Shown here piece by piece: positions 21,927 through 35,500 of a stretch of DNA of 64,000 bases. The notes under the pieces were generated by a model. The model saw only the letters and a list, made by a program, of their open reading frames with translations. It was not told the DNA's origin and did no database searches. The position numbers and the translations under genes were made by a program. Numbering within the stretch: position 1 is the stretch's first letter; every line of letters starts with the position of its first letter. The DNA is from Rhodamnia argentea. Its lineage: Eukaryota; Streptophyta; Magnoliopsida; Myrtales; Myrtaceae. The stretch is taken from the NCBI RefSeq assembly GCF_020921035.1, contig NC_063154.1, positions 19,751,861 to 19,815,860 on the forward strand, read 5' to 3'.

Positions 21927-22439
21927 GAAGTTTTTGAGTGAAGGAGAAAGAAAGATCAGTATTGAGGAGAAGAGTCTATTTCGTGATCTTCCATTATGTT
22001 GCTGCGTTTTTATGTGCATTCGACATCGTCGTTTCTCTTTGTCATATGCGGGAAGGGAAGAATTTTCATACGGCGGTGTCGGGCGGACTTCGTTCGACGA
22101 GAGGTCGACATTGTAAGAAAATTGATAAGGTATTTGTTGGGAGCCATGATATTGAATGGGTGAAGGCATTTATGAAGATTTATTGAGTGGATAAGAAATT
22201 TGACAGCTCAGCGTTGAATTTTTTGTCTGTCTTTTGACTAGCGAATATTAAAGAGATAATTACAAAAAAAAAAGTCAAACTTATTGTAATTGTGCTAATT
22301 TAGTCCTCAACCTTTATTTGTTTCAAGTAACGAGATTGTTGATTTTCACATTTCAATGAAAGTTGCATTGATTCTTATCATAAGAAGCCGACAATTAGTT
22401 CCCGACTCTAGACATGTCCGAAAGTAATCTCATGCATCA

Positions 22440-23553
22440 CTAAATGATTTGCATGATTTCTGCCCTTATGAGAAGAATACGAGTTTGAAAGAATTGAAGA
22501 CATAACTGTCAGTTGAGGGCTTATCCAACATTTCGAGATATGAACACGCTTCATTGGAATTTCTCCCACAACGAAATAGTTTTCAAAAGTCATTTCCGGC
22601 ATTTAACTAAAGGAAACTGTCACAATATGAGCTAATGGAAAGCTAAAATAAAGGAAGATTTGTATCGCTTTCTCATATTGAAAATATACGAGTACAAACC
22701 TATTTATAGAACATGGAGTCTAATTAATCTAGGTAAGAAATATACATAAAATGAAAATGATCAATACCTCGATATACAATATTCTAGTGAGTCAATTAAG
22801 CAAAATCATATACGATATCAATCGGTGTCAAGATATCTTCATCATATCAATAAGAGATAGCGATATCTCCAACACCGCCTCTCAAGCTGGTGGTCTATAC
22901 ACATCGAGAGCACCCGGCTTGCTTAGTAGATATGCGTGTTGCCTCCGACATAGAGATTTGGTGAAGATGTCCGCAGATTGCTTTGTTGTCCTTGTTCCTT
23001 TTGTCTTGATCACCTAATCCTGGATTTTATCTATGATGAAATGATAATCAACTTTTACATGCTTCGTTCTTTCAGGAAAATTGGATTTATTGCGAGTTTA
23101 AGAGCATCATCGTTGTCACAAGACAGAATTGTTGGTTCCCTTATACATATGCCGAGATCTACAAGCAATCCTCTTATCTAGATAATCTCACGGCTAGTTT
23201 TTGCCATTGCTCAGTATTTTGCCTCCGCGGACGATAATGAAATAGTTGATTGTTTCTTCGTTTTTCATGAGAGAAGTGAGCTTCCCAATTTGATGTAGAA
23301 CTCGTAATTGATTTTCTACTCATAGGGCAAATAGCACAATCTGTATCGCAATATGCCGTCATCTCCATGTTGTTATCTCGTGACAGTAGTATACCCAATC
23401 CTGGACACCCTTTTAAATACTTCACTACTTTCAACGCATCATTCATGGAGGACTGTCTTGGGTCATGCATAGCATATATCATGTCTGATCATAGTGACGT
23501 AGATAAGCTTCCCAATAAGTCTCTGATATGCAAAGGGATCCTCGAGTAAAGTA
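22440..23553 (-). mobile_element. Copia relic, module B
   Basis: Counterpart of 7790-8935 at the same position in the module: RNase H end plus LTR-like DNA. It is broken, and was copied with the module rather than inserted anew. Confidence 0.75.
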
Positions 23554-24017
23554 TCCTCATTCATCGGCGACAATTCCTTGTCATCTTCAGCCATCCTTAG
23601 TCTTTGTCATATGCGGAAAAGGAAGAACTTTCATGCGGTGGTGTCGTGCAAACTTCGTCGGATGTGATAGACAGGGTAAGAAAATTGATAGGATATGTAT
23701 TGGGAACCATGATATTGACGGGTGAAGAAATTTAATAAGAATTATTGAGTGGACAAGAAATTTGATAGCTCAGCATCGATTTTTTTTCTTGTTTTTCTTT
23801 GGACGAACGAATATTAAAGATATAATTATAAAAAAAAGTTATAAATTTATTATAATTATGTCAATTCAATCCTTTTTTTTTTTCAAGCTATGGTTATTAA
23901 TTTCCATATTTCAATGAAAGTTGCATTGATTTTTATCATAAGAAAGTGACTGCTAGTTCCCAATTCTGGACATATCCGACAGTAATCTCATGCATCACCT
24001 TTTTTTTTTTCTTGTTT

Positions 24018-25020
24018 CTCTCAACACCTCCTTGTAGTACCAACCCCTGTCTCAACACATCCTTTTCCGCAACGCAGATGAGGACCCTTTCGCAACCCAA
24101 ACCCGAAAGCCTCGGATCCATCGCCGGGGTTTAGCAGCGGGTCGTTGCACCCGGTGGTCCTTGGCCGCGGACCTCCTTTCGGGCTCGGTGGTCTCCGCAG
24201 GCAATGGTTCGTTGCCCCAAAAATAAGGATGCACCATAATAACGCCTGGAAATTCAATTCCATTTAGCTTTTCCTCTCGCAATCGAATGCCCATGCGGTG
24301 AGCTATGTTAGCACTTGCGCTATTATTCAATTTTTTTAATCATATTCCTTTTTTTCTATAATTGTAATAATTTTTTTTGGCAAAAATTTGATGTGACAGA
24401 ACATATTGAGGTGAATTTGTTGATGTCATCATGGGAGTTCCAATAAAAAGATTTTGTTCTTGAGTTGCATCATTTTCTCTAATAGGGCAAAGGTCCACAA
24501 GTCCTAATCAAGCTTAAGACTGGTACGTCCATGTACGGATGAAGGGACAAGGCTTTGTTCGATGATTTTGATGATGGCAAAACTATAAACTTGATAATTT
24601 AATATTTTTCTAGTGGTATAAATTATTTAAATTGTTGGAAAAATCTCCTTATAATGCTTTGAAAATGACAAAACTGTGCACTTTAATTGTTATTTGGTAA
24701 ACACATTATGTTGTCATGATCAGGTGTTGTCGATGTAAGGAAAGATTTTGCCACTGCCAAAGGTGTCCTACACGAATCATCGTAAGCTGCCGGAAGAGGA
24801 TGCTCTGTTGCCCTTCCGCAATCGAAGGAGACAGCGATGATGTTAGCCTCCGCGACTAGGGCATTGAGATAGTTGTGGTAAATCGGCCACCATGCCGTTC
24901 CAATTATGAAACCTCCTCCATGAAAGTACCAAGCACGGGGAGCTTTTGGAGAGAATCGATCGCAGCTTTTGGGATGTAACGCCTTGCAGAGAGCAGAGTC
25001 CGATGAAATGGCAAGGTATT
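24018..25020 (-). pseudogene. Decayed carboxylesterase, module B
   Basis: Counterpart of the pseudogene at 9399-10472. The exon-2 piece (about 24327-24018) has NNSASANI at the former nucleophile elbow. The exon-1 piece is cut short: the sequence jumps from GCAAGGTATT (25020) straight to ATTGATTAGTGG, which lies about 490 bp further on in modules A and C. TATT at the joint is a plausible microhomology. It is non-functional. Confidence 0.87.
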
Positions 25021-25652
25021 ATTGATTAGTGGATTATTCGCGACTAGCCCTCCGTATGAAGTAGGTATTGATATTCGTATCAAATCACGTAAATCTTCGA
25101 TATGCACATGGTATGATACAAAAAGTAAAGTGAATTAAAAAGCGGGAGGATAATTAAGGTTGCTAAGTGAGGATTGAGTTGTGATTTGAAAGCTTGATTT
25201 GACTAAACGACCCATGGAATGTTGTCTTGCATATGAGAAAAACAAAACAAGCCCTATCTTTGCTTGGTGGACCCCAAATCAAATTAGGGAAGTTAATAAC
25301 CTTGCTTTGTTCCGAAACTCAGTTCAATTTGGACTCTTTTTTACGATGCCAAATGCGAGAGTCGAGCACGGGGGCAGATTTCCATCTCAAGTTGGATTTC
25401 GTTTACGGGATCAAACTCGAGACATAATTAGTACAAATCTCCACATTGGCTCAAGTGTCACAATTGTCTTGCTGAAACCTCATATTGCTGTTGCTACTCT
25501 TCCATAGCCCCCTAGAGGCTTGATATCTCCCATACTCCCTCACGGGCTTGATAGTCATGGACATCTTTTAAGTTCAAGCTGCAATTGAACTTTACCGTAA
25601 ACGTAGACCTTAACCGAACATTAAGGACGCGAATGACAACTATTCTCTTCCT
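25021..25652. other. Spacer, module B
   Basis: Counterpart of 10898-11530, conserved in sequence but without a recognisable gene. The short frames at 25199-25507 recur in module A and part of C without resembling known proteins. Confidence 0.5.
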
Positions 25653-26667
25653 AGGCTCTATTTTCGGCTAGAAATAGAAATTCTACTCTCTGAATGACTT
25701 TATGAGCGGAAATACGCATTTGATAACGATACAAAATTTCTATTCTCGGGATAGAAATTAGTTTGATAACAACATAAAATTTTTACAACTTGGACGATTG
25801 GCGAATGATGGCCGATGGCTCAAGACCGGCGGTGGGCTAATACCAGCAGGGGACCGAAGACCGACGTGTGGTGAACTATGACTGGCAGCAAGTGAACGGC
25901 ATGCGTGGACCGGAGACCGGCAAATGACGGCATACGAATCTCAACCGGGGTAGGAGATCGGCGATCGGCGGATGGCCAGCGGGGGGCGAATAGCGGACAG
26001 CCGACAGAGAACGAACGACGGCTAGGGACCGCCGATTGGCGGGCGAGGACCGCCGATTGGCGGGCGAGGACTAGAGGCCGACAATCGGCGGATGGTGGCC
26101 AGCAAAAAGGCAAATGCTGGTCGGGAACCAGCGGACGACCACGGGCAAACTACTACTCTGCAAATGTCGCCCGGGGACTAGAGATCCGTGAATGACTGTT
26201 GGGGACTAGAGAATGGCAACCGACGGTTGGCAAACAATTGCTAGCAAATGGCAGCCGAGGGCCACCGACCGGCAGACGATGACTGGGGGCGAACAAAAGG
26301 CAGCCCGAGATCGGGGACCGGAGACTCGCAATGGGTAGACAACGGTGAGCAGCCGACGAGTGGCGGAAGGCAGCCAACAATTGGAGACCGGCAGAGGGCG
26401 ACGGGCAATCGGCCGCAGGGACGCGAAAGAGAGGGAGACCGCACATGAGAGAGAAAAAGGGAGTGAGCAATGAGATAAATTCTTATTTCTATTCTAGAAA
26501 TAGAAAAGTAAAAATTTATACTTCTCATTTCTGTTCCGAACCTATTTTGGGCCAAAAATTTGTCTCGAAAATAGAAAAATGAAATTATTTTATCGAACAA
26601 ATTTATGTTCCAAACATGTTCCTCGGAATAGAAAAATAGAGAAATATAATCGTTATCATGCGCGCCC
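25653..26667. mobile_element. TIR element with G+C-rich core, module B
   Basis: Counterpart of 11531-12523, bordered by TA on both sides. The core has an extra 23 bp direct duplication near 26030-26068 (GGACCGCCGATTGGCGGGCGA twice), a local change not seen in A or C. Confidence 0.65.
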
Positions 26668-26946
26668 TAACTTCACTTGCACATTTAGATACTCCATATA
26701 GATTTTCAAGCACAACCTACTCTATTACAAAAGAATTAAAAGTATTGTGACATCTATACTTGTGAGGAGTCAAATACACACCTTACAAGAGTCAAAAGCT
26801 GCAACCACCATTGATATTACATGGGTCACCTTATTACAGGTACAGTATGTGGGCTTGATCTCCCGTAGTCCTTCATGGACTTGATCGGCATAGACAACTT
26901 TTAAGTTCAATACCTTAACTGAACACTAACACCATTTGCACATTTA

Positions 26947-29178
26947 GGCTACATTTATTTCACGGAAAATGAAGTGTTTCTGGAAAATGTTTTCTAGGAA
27001 GTCGTTTTCTAAGAAAATAACAATATTTTTTTATGTTTGGCCGAAAGCCGAAAACGAATTGGAAAATGTTTTCCGTCATTTGGTAAGGAAAATCAAATTT
27101 TATGACACATAAATTTTTTATTTTTAATTATCTTTTTACTTTTTTCATTTTTTCGATTTTTTTGTTGCATAATTACATGGCTATGGAGGAACACACACAT
27201 ACATAAATTTTTATTTTTTGATTTTCTTTTTACATTTTTTCAATTTTTTTGTTAATTTTTTTTATTTTTTTTAAGGGAAGTGGAAGGTGTGAGCGCACTC
27301 CGCCATGAAAATTGCAATCCCCCGCCCTGTTTTCACGCTCCGCAAGAAAATTTCACATCTCTTCTGCAACAACAACAATGGATTCGAGAAATTGAACAGC
27401 GTCGGGGCCGTTGCTCGGGAGCTCGCCGCCAGCACTCCTCTTCGGAGTCGTCTTGCACTAGTGCCTCCAGCTGCTGGGCCCCAAACGAGGCGAGTGTGGC
27501 TGCAAAGGTTCGACAGCAGAGGAGGGGGCTCGGTTGGGGCTGCAGCTGAGATTGGGAACCCGGGGGGGAGGGATTGGAGAAGAACCCGAATTTGGGGGAG
27601 ATTCGGGGCTATTGCCGGGTGCTTGCGCCGTTGTTGATCCACGGGAGCTTGCGGGAGAAGGTCTTGGCATCGTCCTCATCTTTAGGGATGGAGGTGCATA
27701 ACGCTCTTCTCCAACCAAGGACTATTGTTCGTCCTTGTATCTGCTTCGCTTTTTTTTTTTGTTGGGGGGGGGGAGAGAACGAGAGAGAGAACAGGGATGG
27801 AGAGAGAGAGAACGTGGACTGAAAAGTAGGGGTGTGCATGGTCCGGGCCGGTCCGGTCCCGGCATGGAACCGGGGACCGGACCGTTGTCCCGGTCCCCAT
27901 ATTTTCGGGACCAAGGACCGGACCGGGACCGCCGGTCTCGGTCCCGACCCAGAGGGACTGCTAACTATTGAAAATCTAGTCAACTTAATAAACTATGCCA
28001 TGGTAAAAACATAGCGACTCGCTATGACTTTTATGATCAACGAACTTGACCAAAATATTCGAATTCAATACTAAATCCAGCCATTACATGATAAAAACAT
28101 CACCAACCGCACTAAAAAAAGCCTGCAGAGAGAAAAGATGACCAAAAACAAGATAGAAAATAAGACTAAAAAGAGAGTCTTGAGGAGGAGAGTGCGACCG
28201 TGCAAGGTTGGGAAAAAAATGGGCAGTAGACTTTTATTATTCTGTTTTGTTTTCAATTTTTTTTTGCAATTGTATATATTTATATATAAATAATTATATA
28301 TTATTGGCGGTTCGGTCCGGGCCGGGTCGGTCCGGTCCCAATACAAGAAACCCGAGGATCGGACCGCCCAATCACCAATCCCATTTATTGGGACCGGGGA
28401 CCAGACCATCCACCTCAAGGACCGGACCAACCCGGCCGGTCCGGGCCGGTCTCGGGCTAGTCCGGGCCGGTCCGTTCCAGTTTGCACACCCCTACCGAAA
28501 AGAGAGAATAGGGATGAGAACAGAGGTTTTTTTCAATGTCAGAACCTTTGGGCTTGTATGGTAAGCACACCCCGAAAAGTGTTTTTGTGCCAAAAGTATT
28601 CCCGGAACATTTTCATAACGGAAACGCGTATGGTTAAAAAATGTTCCAAAAGTGTTCCGAAGAACACTTTTGAAGCCGAAAAAAGAACAAAAAAAAACTT
28701 GTTTCTGAATTTTGGAACACTTTTTAGAAACAACTCGAGGGCGAGCTCGTGCAAGCCACCACCGCCCACCATTGTCGATGAGGAGCTGAAGCGGCTGTCG
28801 GTTGCCGGCCGCTGCTGGCCGCTGGTTGCGAATCATTCCTTTTGGTGAAAAAAGTATTTTTTTTTTTACTAGCCAAACGCGTTTTCGTTCCCGAAAATTG
28901 TAGCCGAGAGCGTAAACACAAAAAAATATTTATGTTCCAAATATATTCTCGAAAAAAGAAAGGTTACCATACGCAGCCATACGTGCCCATAGGGCTAAGA
29001 TGGAGGGGGGAAATGATTTCCATTTCTGAAGATGAGGAAATCAATTTTCTTAATTTTAGAAGGTTTTTTTGTTGACCAGAAAATGTTTTCCATTGACCAC
29101 TCATTTTCTACTTCCCAAACACCGAAAATTGGGGAAAATGTTTTCCAAGAAAACAATTTCCGTGAAACAAACGGAGCC
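26947..29178. mobile_element. Harbinger-type element with further insertion, module B
   Basis: Counterpart of 12803-14398 with the same GGCT..CACGGAAAATG ends and TTA flanks. It is longer because a hAT-like element (27827-28494) has landed inside. The nested TIR element found in A is also present, at about 28550-28996. Confidence 0.78.
27819..28502. mobile_element. hAT-like MITE private to module B
   Basis: The body is 27827-28494 (668 bp) with ends TAGGGGTGTGCA and TGCACACCCCTA. The flanks are CTGAAAAG (27819-27826) and CCGAAAAG (28495-28502), an 8 bp duplication with one mismatch. Modules A and C have the uninterrupted site (ACTGAAGAGAGAG). The subterminal GGTCCGGGCCGGTCC words match the style of the element at 1399-1937, so the two belong to related families. 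No transposase is encoded. It inserted after the triplication. Confidence 0.88.
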
Positions 29179-29732
29179 TTAGATAATTCCATGTGGATTT
29201 TCTAGCTCAACCTCTTCTATTACAAATAAACTAAAAGTATTGTCGGATCTATACATGTCAAGCGTCAAATACACACCTTATAAGAGTCAAAAGTTACAAC
29301 AATCGTTGATTTTACATGGATCACCTTATTACAAGTACGGCCCGTGTCGATTGCTGCAAAAAAAAAAAAAAAAAAATCATATCTCGAGAACTTCTAGTTT
29401 CAGTTTCTCTTGAGTTGAACACTGTCCAAATGCGCACGGCAATGCGAATAATACTCCTACCCATAAGTAGTGGAGACTTGTAAATTGTAACTCCTCCTGT
29501 CGACAATGGGACAATAATTTATTCAAAGGATATAGTTTATTTAATAACAACCACATATATTTAACAAAGATTTAGTTCAAAAGATATACATGCGGCTAGA
29601 CATATACCCCATGTTTCATCATGTTCACACTATTGACTTTTTTGAAGTCCACACAAGCAATTATTTCAAATAGAGATAGAAATAACTACGGATTGGCACT
29701 ACCAAACGAAGTTATGACCATAACATCTGACC

Positions 29733-30846
29733 CTATTCATCCTCTGTCATGAAGGAGGCCAATTTCTTCATCAACTTCCCAGCATTATCACAACCAGGAT
29801 TCGACAAATGGAAGACATGATCCTCCCCTGGCGGTTTCCATCACTTCCACTACGCCTCTCCGTCCACTCTGACTCAACATCTCCTTGTAATACCACCCTC
29901 TATATTTCAACACATCCTTTCCAGCAACACAAACCAGTACCTTGTTCCAACCCAAACCTGAGAGCCTCGAGTCCATCCCCGGGTTCATCAGCGGGTCGTC
30001 ACAGCCGGGGCTCGTCGGGTTTGCCGCCTGCCAGAGCATTTCGTAGAAGGACCTCTTCTCCGGTTCTGTGGTCTCCGAAGGCAATGGTTCATTGCCCCAG
30101 AAATAAGGATGCACCATCATAATGCCCGCAACTTCGATTCCATTAAGCTTTTCCTCTCCGGATCGTATGCCCATGTTGTGGATTATGTTAGCACCGGCGC
30201 TATCTCCAGCCAGAAACACCTATGAAAAATAAACAGAAATGAACTTGTAATATAGGTTAACAAGACAGAGTGTTGTATCAGTTACCGTGCATTTTTTAAA
30301 AATCCACCTGGGGCCAGGTGCACAAAGTCCAGCCTGCCTGACTCATAGAATACCTAAAAAGAAAAGGAGAACATTTAAGATTACCTTCTCGAGACAAGCA
30401 TGAGAATTCAGCCACTCCTCGGGGCCGTTTCCGGTGGAATGAGAGGCCACCCACTTGAGGGCAGTCCACGAATCATCATAAGCTGCCAGAAGAGGATCCT
30501 CCGGCGCCCCCCTATACTCGACGGAGACGGCAATGACGTTGGCCACCACGACTAGGGCATTGAGATAGTTGTGGTAAGTCGGGGACCACGCAGTTTTGAA
30601 TATGAAGCATCCTCCGTGATAGTACACGAGCACGGGCAGCTTTTGGGGAGAGTCAATCGCCGCTTCCGGGATGTAGAGTCTTGCCGAGACAGGGGAGTCC
30701 GATGAAAGGGCGACGTCTTTCGATCGGACGCCGGTTTTTTCGTCCAGCGACGGAGGCACGGTTTCGGTCCCCCAGAGTCTCTCCACTCGGCCATCGTTGA
30801 AAATCCTCGCGAATGGAGAAAGATCATAGAGCACTTCTGTTTCCAT
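29733..30846 (-). pseudogene. Carboxylesterase d, module B, frameshifted before the catalytic His
   Basis: Exon 1 is 30846-30385 and exon 2 starts at 30219, splicing as in the A and C copies. One extra G near 29832 (GGCGGTTTCC against GGCGTTTCC) shifts the frame after VVEVMET. The reading frame then stops at 29788, giving 297 residues without the GEDH His288. The ancestral frame would have stopped at 29733 (EDE-stop). Ser161 and Asp256 remain. Further private changes are YRGAPED for YRRAPED, ALVVVANV for ALVAEANV, and SGRRGVV for SGWSGVV. Loss of the catalytic histidine and of the C-terminal helix suggests a dead or dying gene. A base-call error is the alternative. Confidence 0.82.
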
Positions 30847-30989
30847 TAAGTTTTGAAGTGAAATGGAAGCCAAGATTAGTACTGAGGACGGGAAGAAGGA
30901 GAGTCAATCAGAACGTTCAAATTGTGCTTATGTTGACCGACCAATGAGCGACTTCCTGGTTGCACAAACCTTTGCAAGATGTGGGGTCG

Positions 30990-30999
30990 ATTTATATGG
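30990..30999 (-). promoter_or_regulatory. Candidate TATA box of d, module B
   Basis: CCATATAAAT on the minus strand, about 145 bases before the ATG at 30846, unchanged from module A. Confidence 0.5.
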
Positions 31000-32521
31000 T
31001 TGTTTAATTTCCACAATCACAGCAATTTCCACGAAACTTCCATTGTCATTTCCCTTCTCCGGACATATACAAAAGATGATCAAATAAATTCAATACTAAA
31101 TATTATAATGTAGAAAGTAATTGAGGAAGTCAATTAAGGTTAAGAAAGTTTGATTTGACCGGTTATATCGAGCAATCTATTGATATGGCATGTGCGGGTT
31201 CGCTAATTAAAGTTTTTTGTTTATTGACTTGCAAAATTTACTGTAGAATAGATTGGGAAGGTTAAGTAAATAATAGATTGGATACCATATAATTCAATGT
31301 AGAAAGAAAATTAGAAAAAAGTAGGAAAAATTTATATAAAAAAAATTGTCCACGTTAGAGTTTTTGGCGTCCACGTCAAGTCAAGTTTCAGGTGAGGCGA
31401 ATCACCAACAACACTTAAGTGACCTATTTTTTAAAATTTGTGACCCTTAAGCTAACGGAGAAAAAAAAAGTTAATGGCAGTGAAGTTTGAAACTCCCAGC
31501 CATGGGCCAATGACCCAATTCACTCCTGTTATTCTTATCCCTATTTACAGTTATAGCAAAAAAAAAAAACTCGACAATGGTTGCTAAAATTGCTTGTAAG
31601 CCATTACAACGAACAAAAACTATAATACACCGAATTTTGTCAATCGAAAGTGCTGCAAGAATAATGTACCACCACAGCATTTATCACATGCTGTGATGAT
31701 GAGTTGATGAACCGGAAGCATAACCATATTCGAGTCTATAGAAAGACGATATTTCCTCCTTATTATACCATGTCATACTAATCAAGCATTGATAAAATGA
31801 TGAGAAACCTAACTTTTTTAAGCTGTTGGGCCACATTTTGAGCCAACTTTTGCTTACCATACCAAAATAGGGATAGTTACCAAAAAAGTCATGAACATAT
31901 TATACGGATGTCAATTAAGTTATAAATCTTTCAATTTAGCTAGTCTAAGCATAAATTTTTTTTATGATTTGTGAATATAGTGTTTGGGTCAATCTTGGTT
32001 GGAAACTACCGACGTGGGCCCCTACCTACGTGGCACAAATGGCTGAAATGAAGAAATTTGCAAATTTTTATTAATTTTTTCTGAATTTTCTTTTATTTTA
32101 CTGCTTTCCTTTTCCTTCTCTTTTCTCTTTTTTTCTCTTTATTTTTCTTTTCACAGTGGTCGGCGACTACGGCGAGGGCTCGTAGGAAATGAGGCCTTGG
32201 CGAGGGCTCCACAGTCAGGGCTTGCAACCCCTTGCCCATATCTAAATCTGGGCTTGGCCATATGACCTAGCTCTGGAAAGGGCTTTGCTGCCCTTGCTTG
32301 GCGACCTCTGCTAGTCATCTATATCAAGATTAGGGCATTTGCAAGAAATTACTTTGTAATGTGACACATCCCAAGGATTGAACCAAGTAAAAACATAAAA
32401 AAAATTATTTGGATAAGATAACAATCCTAGTGAGTTCATCACCTTAGTATAAATAGAGATAGAGATAAATAAGGTTTAATTAACCCACGCAAAGAAGTTA
32501 CTAACACCAATACGTCTAGCA
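31000..32521. other. Spacer between d and Y, module B
   Basis: Counterpart of 16215-17722 with the same repeat-like block at about 31874-32320. No gene is visible. Confidence 0.45.
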
Positions 32522-35500
32522 CTATTTACCCTCCTTTATAAAGGAGACCATCTTTTTCATCAAATTCACAGCATTATCACAAGTAGGATTAAACAAATGA
32601 AACGCATGATCCTCTCCCGGTGCATCCATCACTTCCGCAACTCCGGCCCATCCACTCTTACTCAGCACCTCCTTGTAGTGCCACCCTCTGTGTCTAAGAA
32701 CATCCTTCTCAGCAACACAAATTAGCACCCTGTTGCAACCCAAACCCGACAGTCTCGGGTCCATCGTCGGGTTTATTAGCGGGTCGTCGCACCCTATGTC
32801 GGTTTTTCTCACTATGTTCCAGGACCGTTCGACCAAGGACCTCTTCTCGGGTTCGGTGGTCTCCAAAGGCAACGGTTCATTGCCCCAGAAGTAAGGATGC
32901 ACCATAATAGCTCCTGGAACTTCAATTCCCTCTGGCTTTTCCTCTCCCAGTCGGATGCTCATGTTGTGAATTATGTTGGCGCCCGCGCTATCTCCAGCCA
33001 GGAACACCTAAAGAGACGAAAAATGAACTATTTACACTAATCGAGAAGAGAAGAGAATGTTGTATTGGTCAATGTTGCTTGAACGTATATCATTGGAGAG
33101 AGCATGATTAAGGTGATACAATATTTAAATAGTATACTACGTGATCATCTAACAACTTAAACTTCTACGCTAGTTAACAGTGTTCTCATAAAATCTCGAA
33201 GTACTAGGGTCTTGGGGAGGGCCCTAGTTGTTGTGCTTATTCGCTTCCGCTCTTGGCCATTCCCTTGGCCAGCATTCGCGATCTGATTGAGCACCAACTT
33301 ATGACTTACCATCTTGTCAGCCTAAAGTGCAGATCGACTTCATCTATTGAAGCTCGTCAAAAGCTAGTATTCTGTTATTTTATTGTGATAGTAGTGCATT
33401 TAGAGGGATCAACTACTGGGCTGGGCCGCCCAATACCGAGAGATTTGGGCAATGCTTTCACATAAGAAAGCTCGACCCAGTCATCTTTGGCCCGATCCCG
33501 AGCTTGCCCCATTCGAAAATCACTGCATAATGATCATCTTACGTGCAATTATACGCAGCAACTGACAACTTTTGCTCTTTATTTATTCATGCATATCATC
33601 CGGCAGAATGAAAATTACTCCCACAGTAAAAGTTCATATAAGATGGTTGTATGGGAAAAGAGCCCGATCATGTGAAATAATTAACATTATCAAAATAATG
33701 TGAGTAACTAACTCGAATAAGAGTTGGTAATGCAAAACTAGTTGGTAGCTTAATTGCTGAAATCGGGTAATGCCTCCAATTAAGGTTGATAACTACCAAA
33801 AAGAGCCGACAAATATAAAAAGTTGGTAGACAAAGCAAATAAAGTGATAATTCAATAAAATATAAAGCTTGTAAATTTAAATAAAAATGAATAAATTTCC
33901 ATAAGTAACTCAAATATGAGTTGGTAACCTAAAATTATTTATCGGAGAAAAGTTGATAAGTCACAAATAAATATTAGTAACTTCGTATGATGATTGGTAA
34001 ATACAAGGCCTTAGTTTTCAAAAATTAAGAAATGTTGGTGATTTCCCAAAAACAAAACCAAAATTAATAATAAGAGTCGGTAACACAAAAATATTTTGTA
34101 ATTTAATTGCTGAAAAATTGTTAATCACTTTAATTGAAGTTGATAATTTCTAAAAGGGATAAGTGTATCATAAGTCCTAAAAATTGTCAACTTGATAAGT
34201 TTTAGTACTTAATTGTACTTTTTGAAAGTTTTAGGACTCAATTTTACTTTTATGAAAAGTTGTGGAACTTCTAGTGCACTTATTCATTTCTTAAAAGAGT
34301 TGGCAAATTTAAAAATTGGTAAATGAAGCAAATAAAGTGATAACGCAATAGAAAAATGGTAAATTTAAGTAGAAACAAATAAATACTGGAAAACAACTCA
34401 ATTGAAAGTTCGTAACCCAAAACTACTTCATAATTTAATTGGAAAAAAAAGTTGGTAAGCCATAAATAAATGTTGGCAATTATATATCTGGGTAAATTTT
34501 GAGGCTTTATTAAGAAAGGTAAACACAAATTGATAAAAGTTAAGAGATAATTTTTTGCTAGAAATAAGAGAAGTTGGCAATATGAGATAAAAAAAATAAA
34601 CATGAATGGCTAAGTTAAACATAAGTCTATCACGCAAAATTAGTGGGTTATTTAACTGGATAATAACTCTAGTTGAAGTTGGTAATTTCGAAAATGAGTT
34701 AGTAAATTTATAAAAAAAAAATATTAAGCAAGACAAATAAAAGTGATAAATCAATAGAACATTTCATAAATTTGAAAGAAAAATATAAATAAACATTGGT
34801 AAGTCACTCGCATAAAGATGGATAAATTTATGCAAGAGATGGTAGATATTAGGGCATTGTTGAGAAAAGCAAGTAAAAGTTGGTAGTTAAAAATAGGAAA
34901 TTTTGGTAATTTAGATACTGTTAAACTAGTTGATATTTTAATAGAAAGTGTTGGTGACTTACCAGAAGGTTATGGGAAATTAGGTGGCCGGTCCTGTTTT
35001 TTACCAATAGCTTTTTGAAATTTATCAATTCTTTAAGAAATTTATCGTTACGAAAAGACTCTGGTTCTTTAGGTTAACATCACAATGAACCTGAAATACA
35101 TCCTATTTAATTAACTCTTGCTTAAGTTCAGACCACAAAAAAGAAAAAAAAACAAAAAGTCTTCCTTAATTCGTGAATTTAGTCACCTATTTCAAGAAAC
35201 CGTAATTCTATGAATATGATAAAAAGCGTCTAGACCTCTTGGGACAAAACATGCGGAAAGCACAATCAAGAGACATAAATCTTAGAGTAACGAGTGTCTG
35301 GGTATTTAGTGTCCTTTTTTGACATATTTTTCCTCGAACCTTTGGTGCTTAAAGTTGGACTTTTTCAATGTTGAGCACCTCAAATAAGAGCTTACACATT
35401 CACTTGAGGGACATATAATGAGTATAGACTCCTATCTATACGTCACCAAGCAGTCTAAAAACCAAAATTCAAGATCACCTTCTCGAGATTGGCATGAGAA

